Source: Fluctibacter halophilus (GTDB lineage: Bacteria; Pseudomonadota; Gammaproteobacteria; Enterobacterales; Alteromonadaceae). Taken from it: a stretch of 64,000 bases of DNA. The position numbers were made by a program, and so were the translations under genes. The stretch lies in NCBI RefSeq assembly GCF_020687825.1, contig NZ_JAJEWP010000001.1:683888-747887 (forward strand), read 5' to 3'. The notes beneath the pieces are model-generated. The model was not told the DNA's origin. It did no database searches and saw nothing but the letters and a program-made list of their open reading frames with translations. Below are positions 1-7,224 of this stretch, one piece after another (position 1 is the first letter of the stretch; each line of letters opens with the position of its first letter).

Positions 1-72
1 GCCGCGTAGCGGCAAAGTACAGGAAGTACTTTGCAATCCCTGTTGGGATGTCATCGCAAAGTCTATTCAGTT
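1..72. repeat. Structured tail of an upstream element (nested inverted repeats)
   Basis: Two alternative hairpins are visible: GCAAAGTAC (12-20) with GTACTTTGC (26-34), and ACTTTGC (28-34) with GCAAAGT (56-62), the latter enclosing ATCCC-TGTT-GGGAT (36-49). A forward frame is open from position 3 to the TAG at 72-74, so this could also be the last 23 codons of a gene that starts outside the window. The strong terminator immediately after it shows that some transcript ends here. The nature of the upstream gene cannot be decided from the window. Confidence 0.4.
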
Positions 73-103
73 AGCCCTGCTCGCAAGAGCGGGGCTTTTT
101 TAT
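73..103 (+). terminator. Intrinsic terminator of an off-window rightward transcript
   Basis: AGCCCTGCTC (73-82) pairs with GAGCGGGGCT (87-96) around a GCAA tetraloop, with one G-T wobble, followed by a run of Ts to 102. Strong canonical rho-independent terminator. Confidence 0.85.
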
Positions 104-115
104 TTGTGGGTAAAG

Positions 116-182
116 CACGGTGAGCGAAGCGAATGAGCCGTAATCGGTAATTACGGCGAAAGTGCTGCACGACACATCGTGG
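116..182 (+). repeat. 67-bp direct repeat, copy 1
   Basis: A 67-bp word that recurs without mismatch at 270-336. It contains an internal hairpin, CCGTAAT (138-144) with ATTACGG (150-156). No credible gene uses either copy. Likely a genome-specific intergenic repeat. Confidence 0.85.
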
Positions 183-189
183 AGGATGT

Positions 190-219
190 GGCTGGAACCC
201 GGCCACAGGGACGTGTTGT
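190..219 (+). repeat. 30-bp dispersed repeat, copy 1
   Basis: The word beginning GGCTGGAACCCGG and ending GACGTGTTGT recurs at 488-517 with one mismatch (C versus T at the 14th base). It carries a CACAGGGACG core. Confidence 0.8.
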
Positions 220-269
220 CCCGCTGATTTGTCCGCAACGAAAGGGTTTATTAACCCTGAGTATATTGT

Positions 270-336
270 CACGGTGAGCGAAGCGAATGAGCCGTAATCG
301 GTAATTACGGCGAAAGTGCTGCACGACACATCGTGG
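270..336 (+). repeat. 67-bp direct repeat, copy 2
   Basis: Exact second copy of the element at 116-182, 154 bp downstream in the same orientation. Its hairpin arms are at 292-298 and 304-310. The flanking bases differ between the copies, so the unit boundary is well defined. Confidence 0.85.
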
Positions 337-350
337 GTAAGAGACGTCCC

Positions 351-410
351 GAAATGGCGAGGGCGCGCAGCCATTTCAGTCTCGCACGCCCGACCAACGG
401 ACGGTCGGGC
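351..410. repeat. Two intergenic hairpins
   Basis: GAAATGGC (351-358) pairs with GCCATTTC (370-377), and GCCCGACC (388-395) pairs with GGTCGGGC (403-410). No T tract follows either, so they do not look like terminators. The rest of 340-620 holds no supported gene apart from the second 30-bp repeat. Confidence 0.5.
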
Positions 411-487
411 TGGGTGCGTTACCAGGGATGGGTTCAGTTTGTGTTTCTGCTGATACATAGAAGAAATGCCACTTTTGTCCTGTAAAT

Positions 488-517
488 GGCTGGAACCCGG
501 TCACAGGGACGTGTTGT
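488..517 (+). repeat. 30-bp dispersed repeat, copy 2
   Basis: Second copy of the 190-219 element (29 of 30 identical), same orientation. Confidence 0.8.
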
Positions 518-621
518 AACATCGTTGCTGCAACTGGCAGCCCGCAGATAAGCGCGAGTGTACAGGTGAATAAAACGCTGGGTGGGGTATAATCAGCCCA
601 TCTGGCCACTCGAATGACACT

Positions 622-825
622 ATGACGAACACTGCAACCGAAACCTCTCCTTGTATTGGACAATGCTGTTTGGATGACAACGATATTTGTGTGGGGTGCT
701 GCCGACACCTGGATGAAATTACCGGCTGGACTTCGATGAGTGATGAGCAACGTAAAGCGGTGAAACGTCAGTGTGAAGTGCGTCTTAAGCAACGTCCTGC
801 AAACCCCTTTAACATTGTTCCTTAA
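622..825 (+). CDS. DUF1289 family small Cys-rich protein
   Basis: A 67-residue protein with the layout of DUF1289: PCIGQC (about 10-15), CLDDNDICVGC with three more cysteines, then HLDEITGW and MSDEQ. The four conserved cysteines suggest metal binding, which is an inference; the biochemical role of this family is unknown. It lies 60 bp upstream of dusC in the same direction and may be cotranscribed with it. No signal peptide is present, so it should be cytoplasmic. Confidence 0.85.
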   Translation: MTNTATETSPCIGQCCLDDNDICVGCCRHLDEITGWTSMSDEQRKAVKRQCEVRLKQRPANPFNIVP

Positions 826-885
826 GGGGCGATTCTGGTAAAATCCGCCGCCCTTTAAACTCTTCAATACAGTAGAGCCTCAAAT

Positions 886-1854
886 ATGCAGATCGTCCTT
901 GCGCCCATGGAAGGTGTTGTTGATCATCTGATGCGCGACATGCTGACCCGTGTTGGGGGCTTTGATTTATGCGTCACAGAGTTTGTCAGGGTTGTCGATC
1001 AGCGTCTTCCGAGCAAAGTGTTTTATCGGTTGTGTCCTGAGCTGCATGAAAACGGTTATACGCCGTCTGGCACCCCTGTGCGTGTGCAACTGTTGGGGCA
1101 ACATCCACAATGGCTGGCGGAAAACGCTGAGCGGGCTGTATCACTGGGATCTCACGGTGTCGATTTGAACTTTGGCTGTCCGGCTAAAACGGTCAACAAG
1201 AGCAAAGGCGGTGCCGTCCTGCTCAAAGAGCCGGAGGTACTGTATCGCATCGCTAAAGCCGTGCGGGAGGCTGTACCTGCCGAGCAACCGGTGACGGCCA
1301 AGATGAGGCTGGGATTTGAGGACAAGTCACTGGCATTGGAAAACGCCCATGCACTGGCTTCGGCAGGGGTATCCAGTATTGCCATTCATGCCCGCACCAA
1401 GACGGAAGGTTATCGTCCGCCGGCATACTGGGATTGGATTGCCAAAATTAAACAGCATGTCGATGTGCCGCTGGTTGCGAATGGCGAAATCTGGCGTGCC
1501 GAAGATGCCCGGCGTTGCCAGCAACAGTCTGACTGCGAAGACATTATGTTGGGCAGGGGCGCGTTGGCGATGCCTAACCTGGCGCAGGTGATACGAGGCC
1601 ATCAGCAACCCATGCCATGGGATGCGGTAAAGGCCCTGTTGGTAGACTATTCAGGGTACGAAATCTACGGCGACAAAGGTCGCTATTACCCCAATCGTAT
1701 AAAGCAGTGGTTTGGCTACCTACGTTTGCAGTATCCGCAGGCCGAAACCTTGTTTATGCATATCCGTCGTTTGCAGCATGCCGATGAGATTGTGGCGGCC
1801 CTTAGCGAGGTTGGACCATCGAATCACGCACTCAATCCCACGGCTGCGGAATAA
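886..1854 (+). CDS. dusC: tRNA-dihydrouridine(16) synthase DusC
   Basis: FMN-dependent enzyme that reduces uridine 16 in the tRNA D-loop. The 322 residues form the Dus TIM barrel (N-terminal MQIVLAPMEGVVDHLMRD) followed by the helical tRNA-binding domain. The catalytic cysteine is C98 in NFGCPAKTVNKSKGG, and the flavin-phosphate region is seen in VANGEIW and IMLGRGALAMPN. The subgroup call (C rather than A or B) rests on overall length and on the start and catalytic motifs resembling E. coli DusC. The gene starts at ATG 886 behind the DUF1289 gene. Nothing is truncated. Confidence 0.92.
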   Translation: MQIVLAPMEGVVDHLMRDMLTRVGGFDLCVTEFVRVVDQRLPSKVFYRLCPELHENGYTPSGTPVRVQLLGQHPQWLAENAERAVSLGSHGVDLNFGCPAKTVNKSKGGAVLLKEPEVLYRIAKAVREAVPAEQPVTAKMRLGFEDKSLALENAHALASAGVSSIAIHARTKTEGYRPPAYWDWIAKIKQHVDVPLVANGEIWRAEDARRCQQQSDCEDIMLGRGALAMPNLAQVIRGHQQPMPWDAVKALLVDYSGYEIYGDKGRYYPNRIKQWFGYLRLQYPQAETLFMHIRRLQHADEIVAALSEVGPSNHALNPTAAE

Positions 1855-1896
1855 CCATCTACACTTAACCTATTGTCGGTTTGAAATCACAGTTCA

Positions 1897-2676
1897 ATGC
1901 GTTGTTACCTGTTTTTGATCCTCACTGTGCTGTCTTTTCCGTTGTTGGCCAAAAAGTCCGACACGATACTGGTGGCGACGGCGATTTGGGAACCTAATTT
2001 CACCAATGGCCAAGGCACCGGATTGTATGAAACGTTATTTAAGCAAGTCTACGCCGACTACAACATCAAGTTTTTCTACACCAGTTATGAACGCTCTAAA
2101 ACCCTGGTAAAAGAGGGCAAGGTTGATGCGTGGTTAGGCTCCTATGAGCAGGAAGAGGCTTTTGCCATTTATCCACAGTTACCGTTTGACGCTGATGAAG
2201 TGACCGCCATCTACCGGGCAGACAGGGAAATTGATGACAATTTTGCCCAGGCGCTGAGTGAAGGTTCAGTGGCCTGGATCAAAGGCTATGACTTTGATAA
2301 ATATTTTGGCGATATTCTCAAACAGCCGTATCTGCTACTCGACAATGAAACCGGCCTTAAAATGGTACTCAACGGTCGGATTGATTTTATGATCGATGAC
2401 TCCACCGATGTGCAGGAGATGATTGATAAATTTCCCGATCAATACAGTCAGCTAAGAACACGGATTTTTGCCCACCTTCCGTTGTTCCCCGGCTTTGCCG
2501 ATACCACTAAGGGGAAAAAGCTGGCCAGTGAGTGGGATACCCGGTTGGTGGCATTGAAAGAGCAAGGTTCTGTGCATGCGTTGTTTGTGCAGTTTGATGT
2601 GCCCTATGTGCTGGATGAGCCGCAAGTGGTGGTGGCCCGATTGAAACCCAAACCCCCGTTAACCTCCGACCAATAA
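1897..2676 (+). CDS. Periplasmic solute-binding-like protein (SBP_bac_3 type), orphan
   Basis: A 259-residue protein with an N-terminal signal peptide (RCYLFLILTVLSFPLLA) and the two-lobe fold typical of amino-acid-binding proteins: ATAIWEPNF at the start, a hinge near FTSYERS, and GRIDFMIDD in the second lobe. It lacks a lipobox. No ABC permease or ATPase lies nearby, so it may act as a sensor or scavenging protein rather than as part of an importer. Three comparable proteins are encoded at 41287-42102, 50861-51730 and 56935-57702. Ligand unknown. Confidence 0.75.
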   Translation: MRCYLFLILTVLSFPLLAKKSDTILVATAIWEPNFTNGQGTGLYETLFKQVYADYNIKFFYTSYERSKTLVKEGKVDAWLGSYEQEEAFAIYPQLPFDADEVTAIYRADREIDDNFAQALSEGSVAWIKGYDFDKYFGDILKQPYLLLDNETGLKMVLNGRIDFMIDDSTDVQEMIDKFPDQYSQLRTRIFAHLPLFPGFADTTKGKKLASEWDTRLVALKEQGSVHALFVQFDVPYVLDEPQVVVARLKPKPPLTSDQ

Positions 2677-2841
2677 TCCATTTCCTGCGTTTAACAAAAT
2701 TGCACTCCATGGGTTTGCTGTTAACCTAGGTTTGGGGTCTTGTGATCACATTCCGCGTAAATCTGTGTGCCAAGCAACGGATTTAAGGGTGGCCACTGAC
2801 TCTGCTACGATGCAAAAAACAACAACTGAATCAGGGAACCT

Positions 2842-4257
2842 ATGATATTACAACACTCAACCACACGCCTGGCGGCAAGCCTGGTTTGCTGCGCACTGCT
2901 CAGTGCCTGCGGTGAACAGAAGGCCGCCACAGAGAGCGATCCGTTGGTCACTATCGATCCTAATCCATTCCCCAGCGCATACACTGCACCTGAGACGGTG
3001 CCGACGTTGATCCAAAATGTCACGGTACTGGATGGTGTCGGTGGCAAGATCGAAAGCGGCATGGTACTGATGCAGGATGGCAAGATCACTGCCATCGGCA
3101 GTGACCTTCAAGCCCCCGAAGGGGCAACCGTCATTGACGGGCAGGGGAAATGGGTTACACCCGGTATTATCGATGTGCACAGCCATCTTGGTGTTTACCC
3201 AACCCCTGAAACGAATTCTCATTCAGATGGCAATGAAATGACCAATCCGGTCACGGCACAAGTCTGGGCGGAACATTCTATCTGGCCGCAAGACCCGGGG
3301 TTCAGCCGGGCATTGGCCGGCGGCGTTACCACATTGCAAATCCTGCCCGGGTCCGCCAACCTGGTCGGTGGCCGCGCAGTAACGGTTAAAAACATGCCCC
3401 ATCGCACCGTTCAGGAAATGAAATATCCCGGTGCCCCCTACGGTATGAAAATGGCCTGTGGCGAGAACCCCAAACGGGTTTACGGCGCTAAAGGGGGTCC
3501 TGGTACGCGTATGGGTAACGTGGCGGGTTATCGTCAGTCGTGGGCGGATGCGCAGGATTACCTGCGTAAATGGGAGCGCTATGAGGCTGAGCACAAGGCC
3601 GGCAAGAATCCCAAGCCACCTAAGCGCGATCTCAAACTGGACACCCTGGCAGGCGTGCTGAAAGGCGAGATCCTGGTACATATGCACTGTTACCGCGCCG
3701 ATGACATGGGCACGATGCTGGATGTGATGGATGAGTTTGATTACCAGATCACCTCTTTCCATCACGCTGTGGAGTCCTACAAAATTGCTGATCTGCTGGC
3801 GGAAAAAAACATCTGCTCGTCCATGTGGGCTGATTGGTGGGGCTTCAAAATGGAGGCCTATGATGGCATCAAGGAGAACATTCCGATGGTTCATGCCGCC
3901 GGTGCTTGTGCCATCGTTCACTCCGACAGCGATCTGGGTATCCAGCGTCTGAATCAGGAAGCGGCTAAAGCCTGGGCGGATGGCCGTCGGGTCGGCCTTG
4001 ATATCAGTCAGGCCGATGCCTGGCAATGGCTGTCTGCAAACCCCGCCAAAGCACTGGGCATTTTTGATAAGACTGGCTCGTTGGAAGTGGGCAAGCAAGC
4101 TGACCTGGTGTTATGGAGTCAGGATCCCTTCTCTACATACGCACAAGCAGAATTGGTCTACATCGACGGTGCCAATGTTTATGATCGCAACGATCCTGAC
4201 AGCTGGCCGGTAGCGGATTTTGAAGTGGGTCAAGTGGGTGAAGGAGATAGCAAATGA
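2842..4257 (+). CDS. Amidohydrolase family lipoprotein, metal site intact
   Basis: A 471-residue exported metal-dependent hydrolase of the imidazolonepropionase-like amidohydrolase group. The signal peptide ends in a lipobox, LLSAC, so it is probably lipid-anchored. Metal ligands appear in order: DVHSHLG (HxH, about residue 112), MHCYRADD, HHAVESYK and HSDSDLG. The C-terminal composite beta domain ends in GKQADLVLWSQDPF. It overlaps the next amidohydrolase by 4 bp (ATGA), so the two are translationally coupled and probably form a complex. Substrate is unknown; peptide- or N-acyl-amino-acid-type substrates are common in this group. A 10-bp palindrome, AACCTAGGTT, lies upstream at 2723-2732. 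Confidence 0.85.
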   Translation: MILQHSTTRLAASLVCCALLSACGEQKAATESDPLVTIDPNPFPSAYTAPETVPTLIQNVTVLDGVGGKIESGMVLMQDGKITAIGSDLQAPEGATVIDGQGKWVTPGIIDVHSHLGVYPTPETNSHSDGNEMTNPVTAQVWAEHSIWPQDPGFSRALAGGVTTLQILPGSANLVGGRAVTVKNMPHRTVQEMKYPGAPYGMKMACGENPKRVYGAKGGPGTRMGNVAGYRQSWADAQDYLRKWERYEAEHKAGKNPKPPKRDLKLDTLAGVLKGEILVHMHCYRADDMGTMLDVMDEFDYQITSFHHAVESYKIADLLAEKNICSSMWADWWGFKMEAYDGIKENIPMVHAAGACAIVHSDSDLGIQRLNQEAAKAWADGRRVGLDISQADAWQWLSANPAKALGIFDKTGSLEVGKQADLVLWSQDPFSTYAQAELVYIDGANVYDRNDPDSWPVADFEVGQVGEGDSK

Positions 4258-5534
4258 AAAACTGGTTAACCATCATGACAGCCAGCGCCCTGAGCCTTGC
4301 TGTCCATGCAAAAGACGTAGCGATTGTCGGTGCGACCGTTCACACCATGGGGCCGCAAGGCAGCCTTGAAAATGCCACCGTGGTCATGCGTGATGGCAAA
4401 ATCCTGTCGGTCGGGCAACAAGCGGCGCCGGCCGGTGCCGAGATCATCGATGCAAGCGGCAAAGTCGTGACCCCGGGCCTGATGGGCGCCTATACATCAT
4501 TGGGGCTGGTCGAAGTTGGCTTGTCTGCAGGTACCGTGGACGCGACCGTGGATGCGACGCCGCTGACAACCGCGGGTGCTGCCCTGGATGTGCAGTATGC
4601 CATCAATCCTGACTCCAGTCTGATTGCGGTGTCGCGCATTGAAGGCGTGACCAGTGCCGCAACAGGCCTATCGCGCACCCAACAACTGTTTAATGGACAA
4701 GGGGCGTTAATCAGCCTGGGTGACGATGCATCGCCGGTGCTTAAGCCCCGCGCATTTGTGCGTTTGGCGGTGGACAATGATGGCGCGGACAGCAATGGTG
4801 GCAGTCGTGTTGCACTGTGGGGATTGCTTGAGCAAGCGTTTGCTGAAGCCTCAGATCCTGCGGTTGGACGTTTAACGGCGACCAGTGAGTGGCATGGTTG
4901 GACCACCAAAGCGGATGTCAAAGTGATTAAGCAATTACTCAATGGCGACATCCCGTTGCTGATAGAGGCCAAACGTGCTGCTGACATTCGTCAGGTATTG
5001 GCGCTAAAAGCCCGTCATCCGGGGCTGGATATCACGTTGCTGGAAGCCACCGAAGGCTGGCGTGTTGCGCAAGCGTTGGCTGCGGCTGACATCGCTGTGA
5101 TCCTGGATCCGGAGCGCAATCTGCCGTATGCCTTTGACCAGTTGGGGGCGACGCTGCATAACGCCGCACGTCTGCATGCGGCGGGTGTCGACGTTGCTAT
5201 CGGTATGAATACTCACAATATTCGCCTGGCTAAGCAACATGCCGGTAATGCGGTTGCCAACGGCTTGCCCTGGGAGGCTGGTCTGGCTGCGTTGACACGG
5301 GTGCCTGCGCGCATCTACGGCGTCGATGACCAATTGGGTACACTGGAAGCCGGCAAGCGGGCAGATGTGGTTATCTGGTCCGGCGACCCGCTGGAAGTGA
5401 CGCACAATGCCGAGCAGGTATTCATTAACGGGCAGGCCATGTCGATGGAGTCGCGTCAGACCCGTCTGCGTGACCGTTACCTGAAACTGGCTAACGGCGC
5501 GGGCGCCGCAACATCCCATTACGTGCGACCCTGA
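4254..5534 (+). CDS. Amidohydrolase-like protein with degenerate metal site
   Basis: A 426-residue paralogue of the preceding lipoprotein with a cleavable signal peptide (MTASALSLAVHAKD) and no lipobox. The fold markers are kept: the N-terminal GATVHTMGP, the segment VTPGLMGAYTSLG where the HxH motif should be, and the C-terminal LEAGKRADVVIWSGDP. The two metal-binding histidines are replaced (GAYTSLG), and the terminal catalytic Asp motif reads IGMNTHN rather than HSDSD. It is therefore probably inactive as a classical hydrolase and may be a structural or regulatory partner of the overlapping upstream enzyme. A bidirectional terminator follows 13 bp after the stop. Confidence 0.8.
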   Translation: MKNWLTIMTASALSLAVHAKDVAIVGATVHTMGPQGSLENATVVMRDGKILSVGQQAAPAGAEIIDASGKVVTPGLMGAYTSLGLVEVGLSAGTVDATVDATPLTTAGAALDVQYAINPDSSLIAVSRIEGVTSAATGLSRTQQLFNGQGALISLGDDASPVLKPRAFVRLAVDNDGADSNGGSRVALWGLLEQAFAEASDPAVGRLTATSEWHGWTTKADVKVIKQLLNGDIPLLIEAKRAADIRQVLALKARHPGLDITLLEATEGWRVAQALAAADIAVILDPERNLPYAFDQLGATLHNAARLHAAGVDVAIGMNTHNIRLAKQHAGNAVANGLPWEAGLAALTRVPARIYGVDDQLGTLEAGKRADVVIWSGDPLEVTHNAEQVFINGQAMSMESRQTRLRDRYLKLANGAGAATSHYVRP

Positions 5535-5547
5535 ATCTATCAAGAAA

Positions 5548-5582
5548 TAAAAAAACCGAGCCTTTGGCTCGGTTTTTTTTTT
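5548..5582. terminator. Bidirectional intrinsic terminator
   Basis: AACCGAGCC (5554-5562) pairs with GGCTCGGTT (5566-5574), flanked by an A run on the left and a T run on the right. It serves the amidohydrolase pair on + and the small gene at 5592-5789 on the - strand. Confidence 0.9.
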
Positions 5583-5591
5583 GCGTGGTTA

Positions 5592-5789
5592 TTACGCTTG
5601 CGTGTTTATGATGGTACCAACCCTGCCGCTGGCGTTGGGTTGGTTTTGTGGTGTTTCTTGTAACCGTGTGACTTGCTGTTCAGCCTGACGCTGCTCAACG
5701 TCCTGCTGACGCACCTGGGTTTGTTGATCGGTGCTTTGTGCCACAGAGGGCACTTGCGGACTGTCTGTGTTCAGAGGGCCAACACTCAT
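5592..5789 (-). CDS. Small Gln-rich hypothetical protein
   Basis: A 65-residue protein with a well-placed GGAG Shine-Dalgarno 8 bp before its ATG. It is very rich in Gln, Thr and Val, with no hydrophobic segment, and should be largely disordered apart from a possible central helix (QQDVEQRQAEQQVTRLQ). It ends GRVGTIINTQA. It follows tesA on the same strand by 38 bp and may share its transcript. Family not recognised; no function is proposed. Confidence 0.6.
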   Translation of the reverse strand: MSVGPLNTDSPQVPSVAQSTDQQTQVRQQDVEQRQAEQQVTRLQETPQNQPNASGRVGTIINTQA

Positions 5790-5827
5790 ATGATTTGCTC
5801 CAACGGTTAACGTCGTCTAAGTGTAGC

Positions 5828-6481
5828 TCATTGTGTACCCGAGTGCGAAACCGGCGCTTGTAACAAGGGCTGTAATTGCTGCTGCATGAACGCAGCAATC
5901 TGGGGCTGTGCTTCAGCTTTGGGGTGTATACCATCGCGCTGCATCAATTCGGGTTGCAAGGCAATCTCGGTCAGGAAAAACGGGATCACCGGGATGCTAT
6001 GTGCATCACCTGCCTGATAAAAAACGTCCTGAAACAGCTGGTTATAGCGCGGGCCGTAATTGGTCGGGATTTGCATGGCCTGCAGGAAAACCTCAACACC
6101 TTGTTGCTTGGCTATTTCGATCATGCTGTCCAGGTTGGTGCGGATTTTTTTGACGTTGTGGCCCTGCAGTCCGTCGTTTCCGCCTAACTCTATCAACAAG
6201 TGGGTGGGTTGGTGTTGTTCTAACAAGCGAGGTAATCTGGCCAGGCCACCGTCAGTGGTTTCACCGCTGATTGCAGCATTTACAACGCGAATGCCTTGAG
6301 GCTTGAACGCATTCTGTAACAAACTGACCCAACCTTGCTCTTGCCTCAGGCCATAGCCAGCGCTTAGGCTGTCACCTAACACCATCAATGTTGTGGGGTT
6401 GTCAGTTTGTTGTGCATAAAGCTGATCTGAAACCAGCAAACAGGGTATAAACAACCACAGCCAAACAATACTGCGACGCAT
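5828..6481 (-). CDS. tesA: Arylesterase / acyl-CoA thioesterase I (GDSL hydrolase)
   Basis: Periplasmic SGNH hydrolase acting on acyl-CoA, lysophospholipid and aryl esters. The start at 6481 (MRRSIVWLWLF) gives 217 residues with a signal peptide; upstream in-frame codons would extend into the divergent ABC gene. Catalytic blocks: VLGDSLSAGYG with nucleophile Ser38, AISGETTDGG, the oxyanion motif GGNDG, and DGIHP with the Asp-His pair. The start codon lies 25 bp from the start of divergent ybbA, the same arrangement as tesA/ybbA in E. coli. Confidence 0.92.
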   Translation of the reverse strand: MRRSIVWLWLFIPCLLVSDQLYAQQTDNPTTLMVLGDSLSAGYGLRQEQGWVSLLQNAFKPQGIRVVNAAISGETTDGGLARLPRLLEQHQPTHLLIELGGNDGLQGHNVKKIRTNLDSMIEIAKQQGVEVFLQAMQIPTNYGPRYNQLFQDVFYQAGDAHSIPVIPFFLTEIALQPELMQRDGIHPKAEAQPQIAAFMQQQLQPLLQAPVSHSGTQ

Positions 6482-6506
6482 GAAACACAAGGATAATCGA
6501 GACACT

Positions 6507-7223
6507 ATGAGCCAATCTCCAGAATACGTGATTAAAACCCGTGATGTGACCAAAGTGGTCGATACCACAGAGGGTGAATTACAGATCCTTCAGCCAATCA
6601 GTATTGATGTCAACCCCGGTGAGACCGTTGCAATTGTCGGCGCGTCGGGCAGTGGTAAGTCTACCTTGTTGTCCTTGTTGGCAGGGCTGGATGAAGTCAG
6701 CAGCGGTGAAATCTTTCTGGATGGCGCGCCGCTGCACAGTTTGGATGAAGAGGGCCGTGCCCAGGTGCGTGGCGAGAAAGTGGGGTTCATTTTCCAGAGT
6801 TTTATGTTGGTTCAGAGCCTGACGGCATTGGAAAATATTATGTTACCGGCGGAGATAGCCGGACTGGAAGCCCCCCGGGAGCGTGCTTTAGAAGCCCTTC
6901 AGCAGGTCGGTCTGGAGCATCGAGGTGGGCATTACCCCAACCAATTATCAGGTGGCGAGCAACAGCGGGTTGCCATCGCTCGGGCATTTATCACCCAACC
7001 GCGGATCTTATTTGCCGATGAACCAACCGGTAACCTGGATGCCAGCAACAGCGACAAGGTTGAAAAGCTGTTGTTTGATCTGAACCGTGAATCTGACACA
7101 ACCCTGATCCTGGTCACCCATGACCCGAGTCTGGCACAAAAATGCGATCGTCAGTTGCAGATGCAGGCCGGTGTACTGACCGAAATCAATGGCCAAAAAG
7201 CGCCTCAGCGGGAGGCCAGTTAA
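6507..7223 (+). CDS. ybbA: ABC transporter ATP-binding protein YbbA
   Basis: ATPase subunit of a LolD/MacB-like ABC system that pairs with an FtsX-type permease. Motifs in order: Walker A GASGSGKST, Q-loop FIFQSFMLV, signature LSGGEQQR, Walker B RILFADEP and the H-loop LVTHD. ATG 6507 (MSQSPEYV) gives 238 residues, close to the family norm; an in-frame ATG at 6480 would add nine residues. The stop codon is adjacent to the GTG start of the permease, so the two are translated together. Such systems are thought to do mechanical work on envelope lipids or lipoproteins rather than to import solutes. Confidence 0.92.
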   Translation: MSQSPEYVIKTRDVTKVVDTTEGELQILQPISIDVNPGETVAIVGASGSGKSTLLSLLAGLDEVSSGEIFLDGAPLHSLDEEGRAQVRGEKVGFIFQSFMLVQSLTALENIMLPAEIAGLEAPRERALEALQQVGLEHRGGHYPNQLSGGEQQRVAIARAFITQPRILFADEPTGNLDASNSDKVEKLLFDLNRESDTTLILVTHDPSLAQKCDRQLQMQAGVLTEINGQKAPQREAS

Positions 7224-7224
7224 C

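Noticed and set aside
1-72. Possible 3' end of a 5S rRNA (the words TCATCGC and a following terminator)
   Set aside because: The preceding bases do not fit conserved 5S helices; the similarity is too short to support an rRNA call.
3-74. A forward frame ending at TAG 72-74
   Set aside because: It may be the tail of an off-window gene, but the stretch consists largely of inverted repeats and has no recognisable family sequence, so it was not called as a CDS.
376-867. Long minus-strand frame over the repeats and the DUF1289 gene
   Set aside because: It is antisense to a recognisable gene and consists partly of the intergenic repeats.
3223-4098. Long minus-strand frame inside the amidohydrolase gene
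   Set aside because: Mirror frame of a strongly supported gene; no family features of its own.
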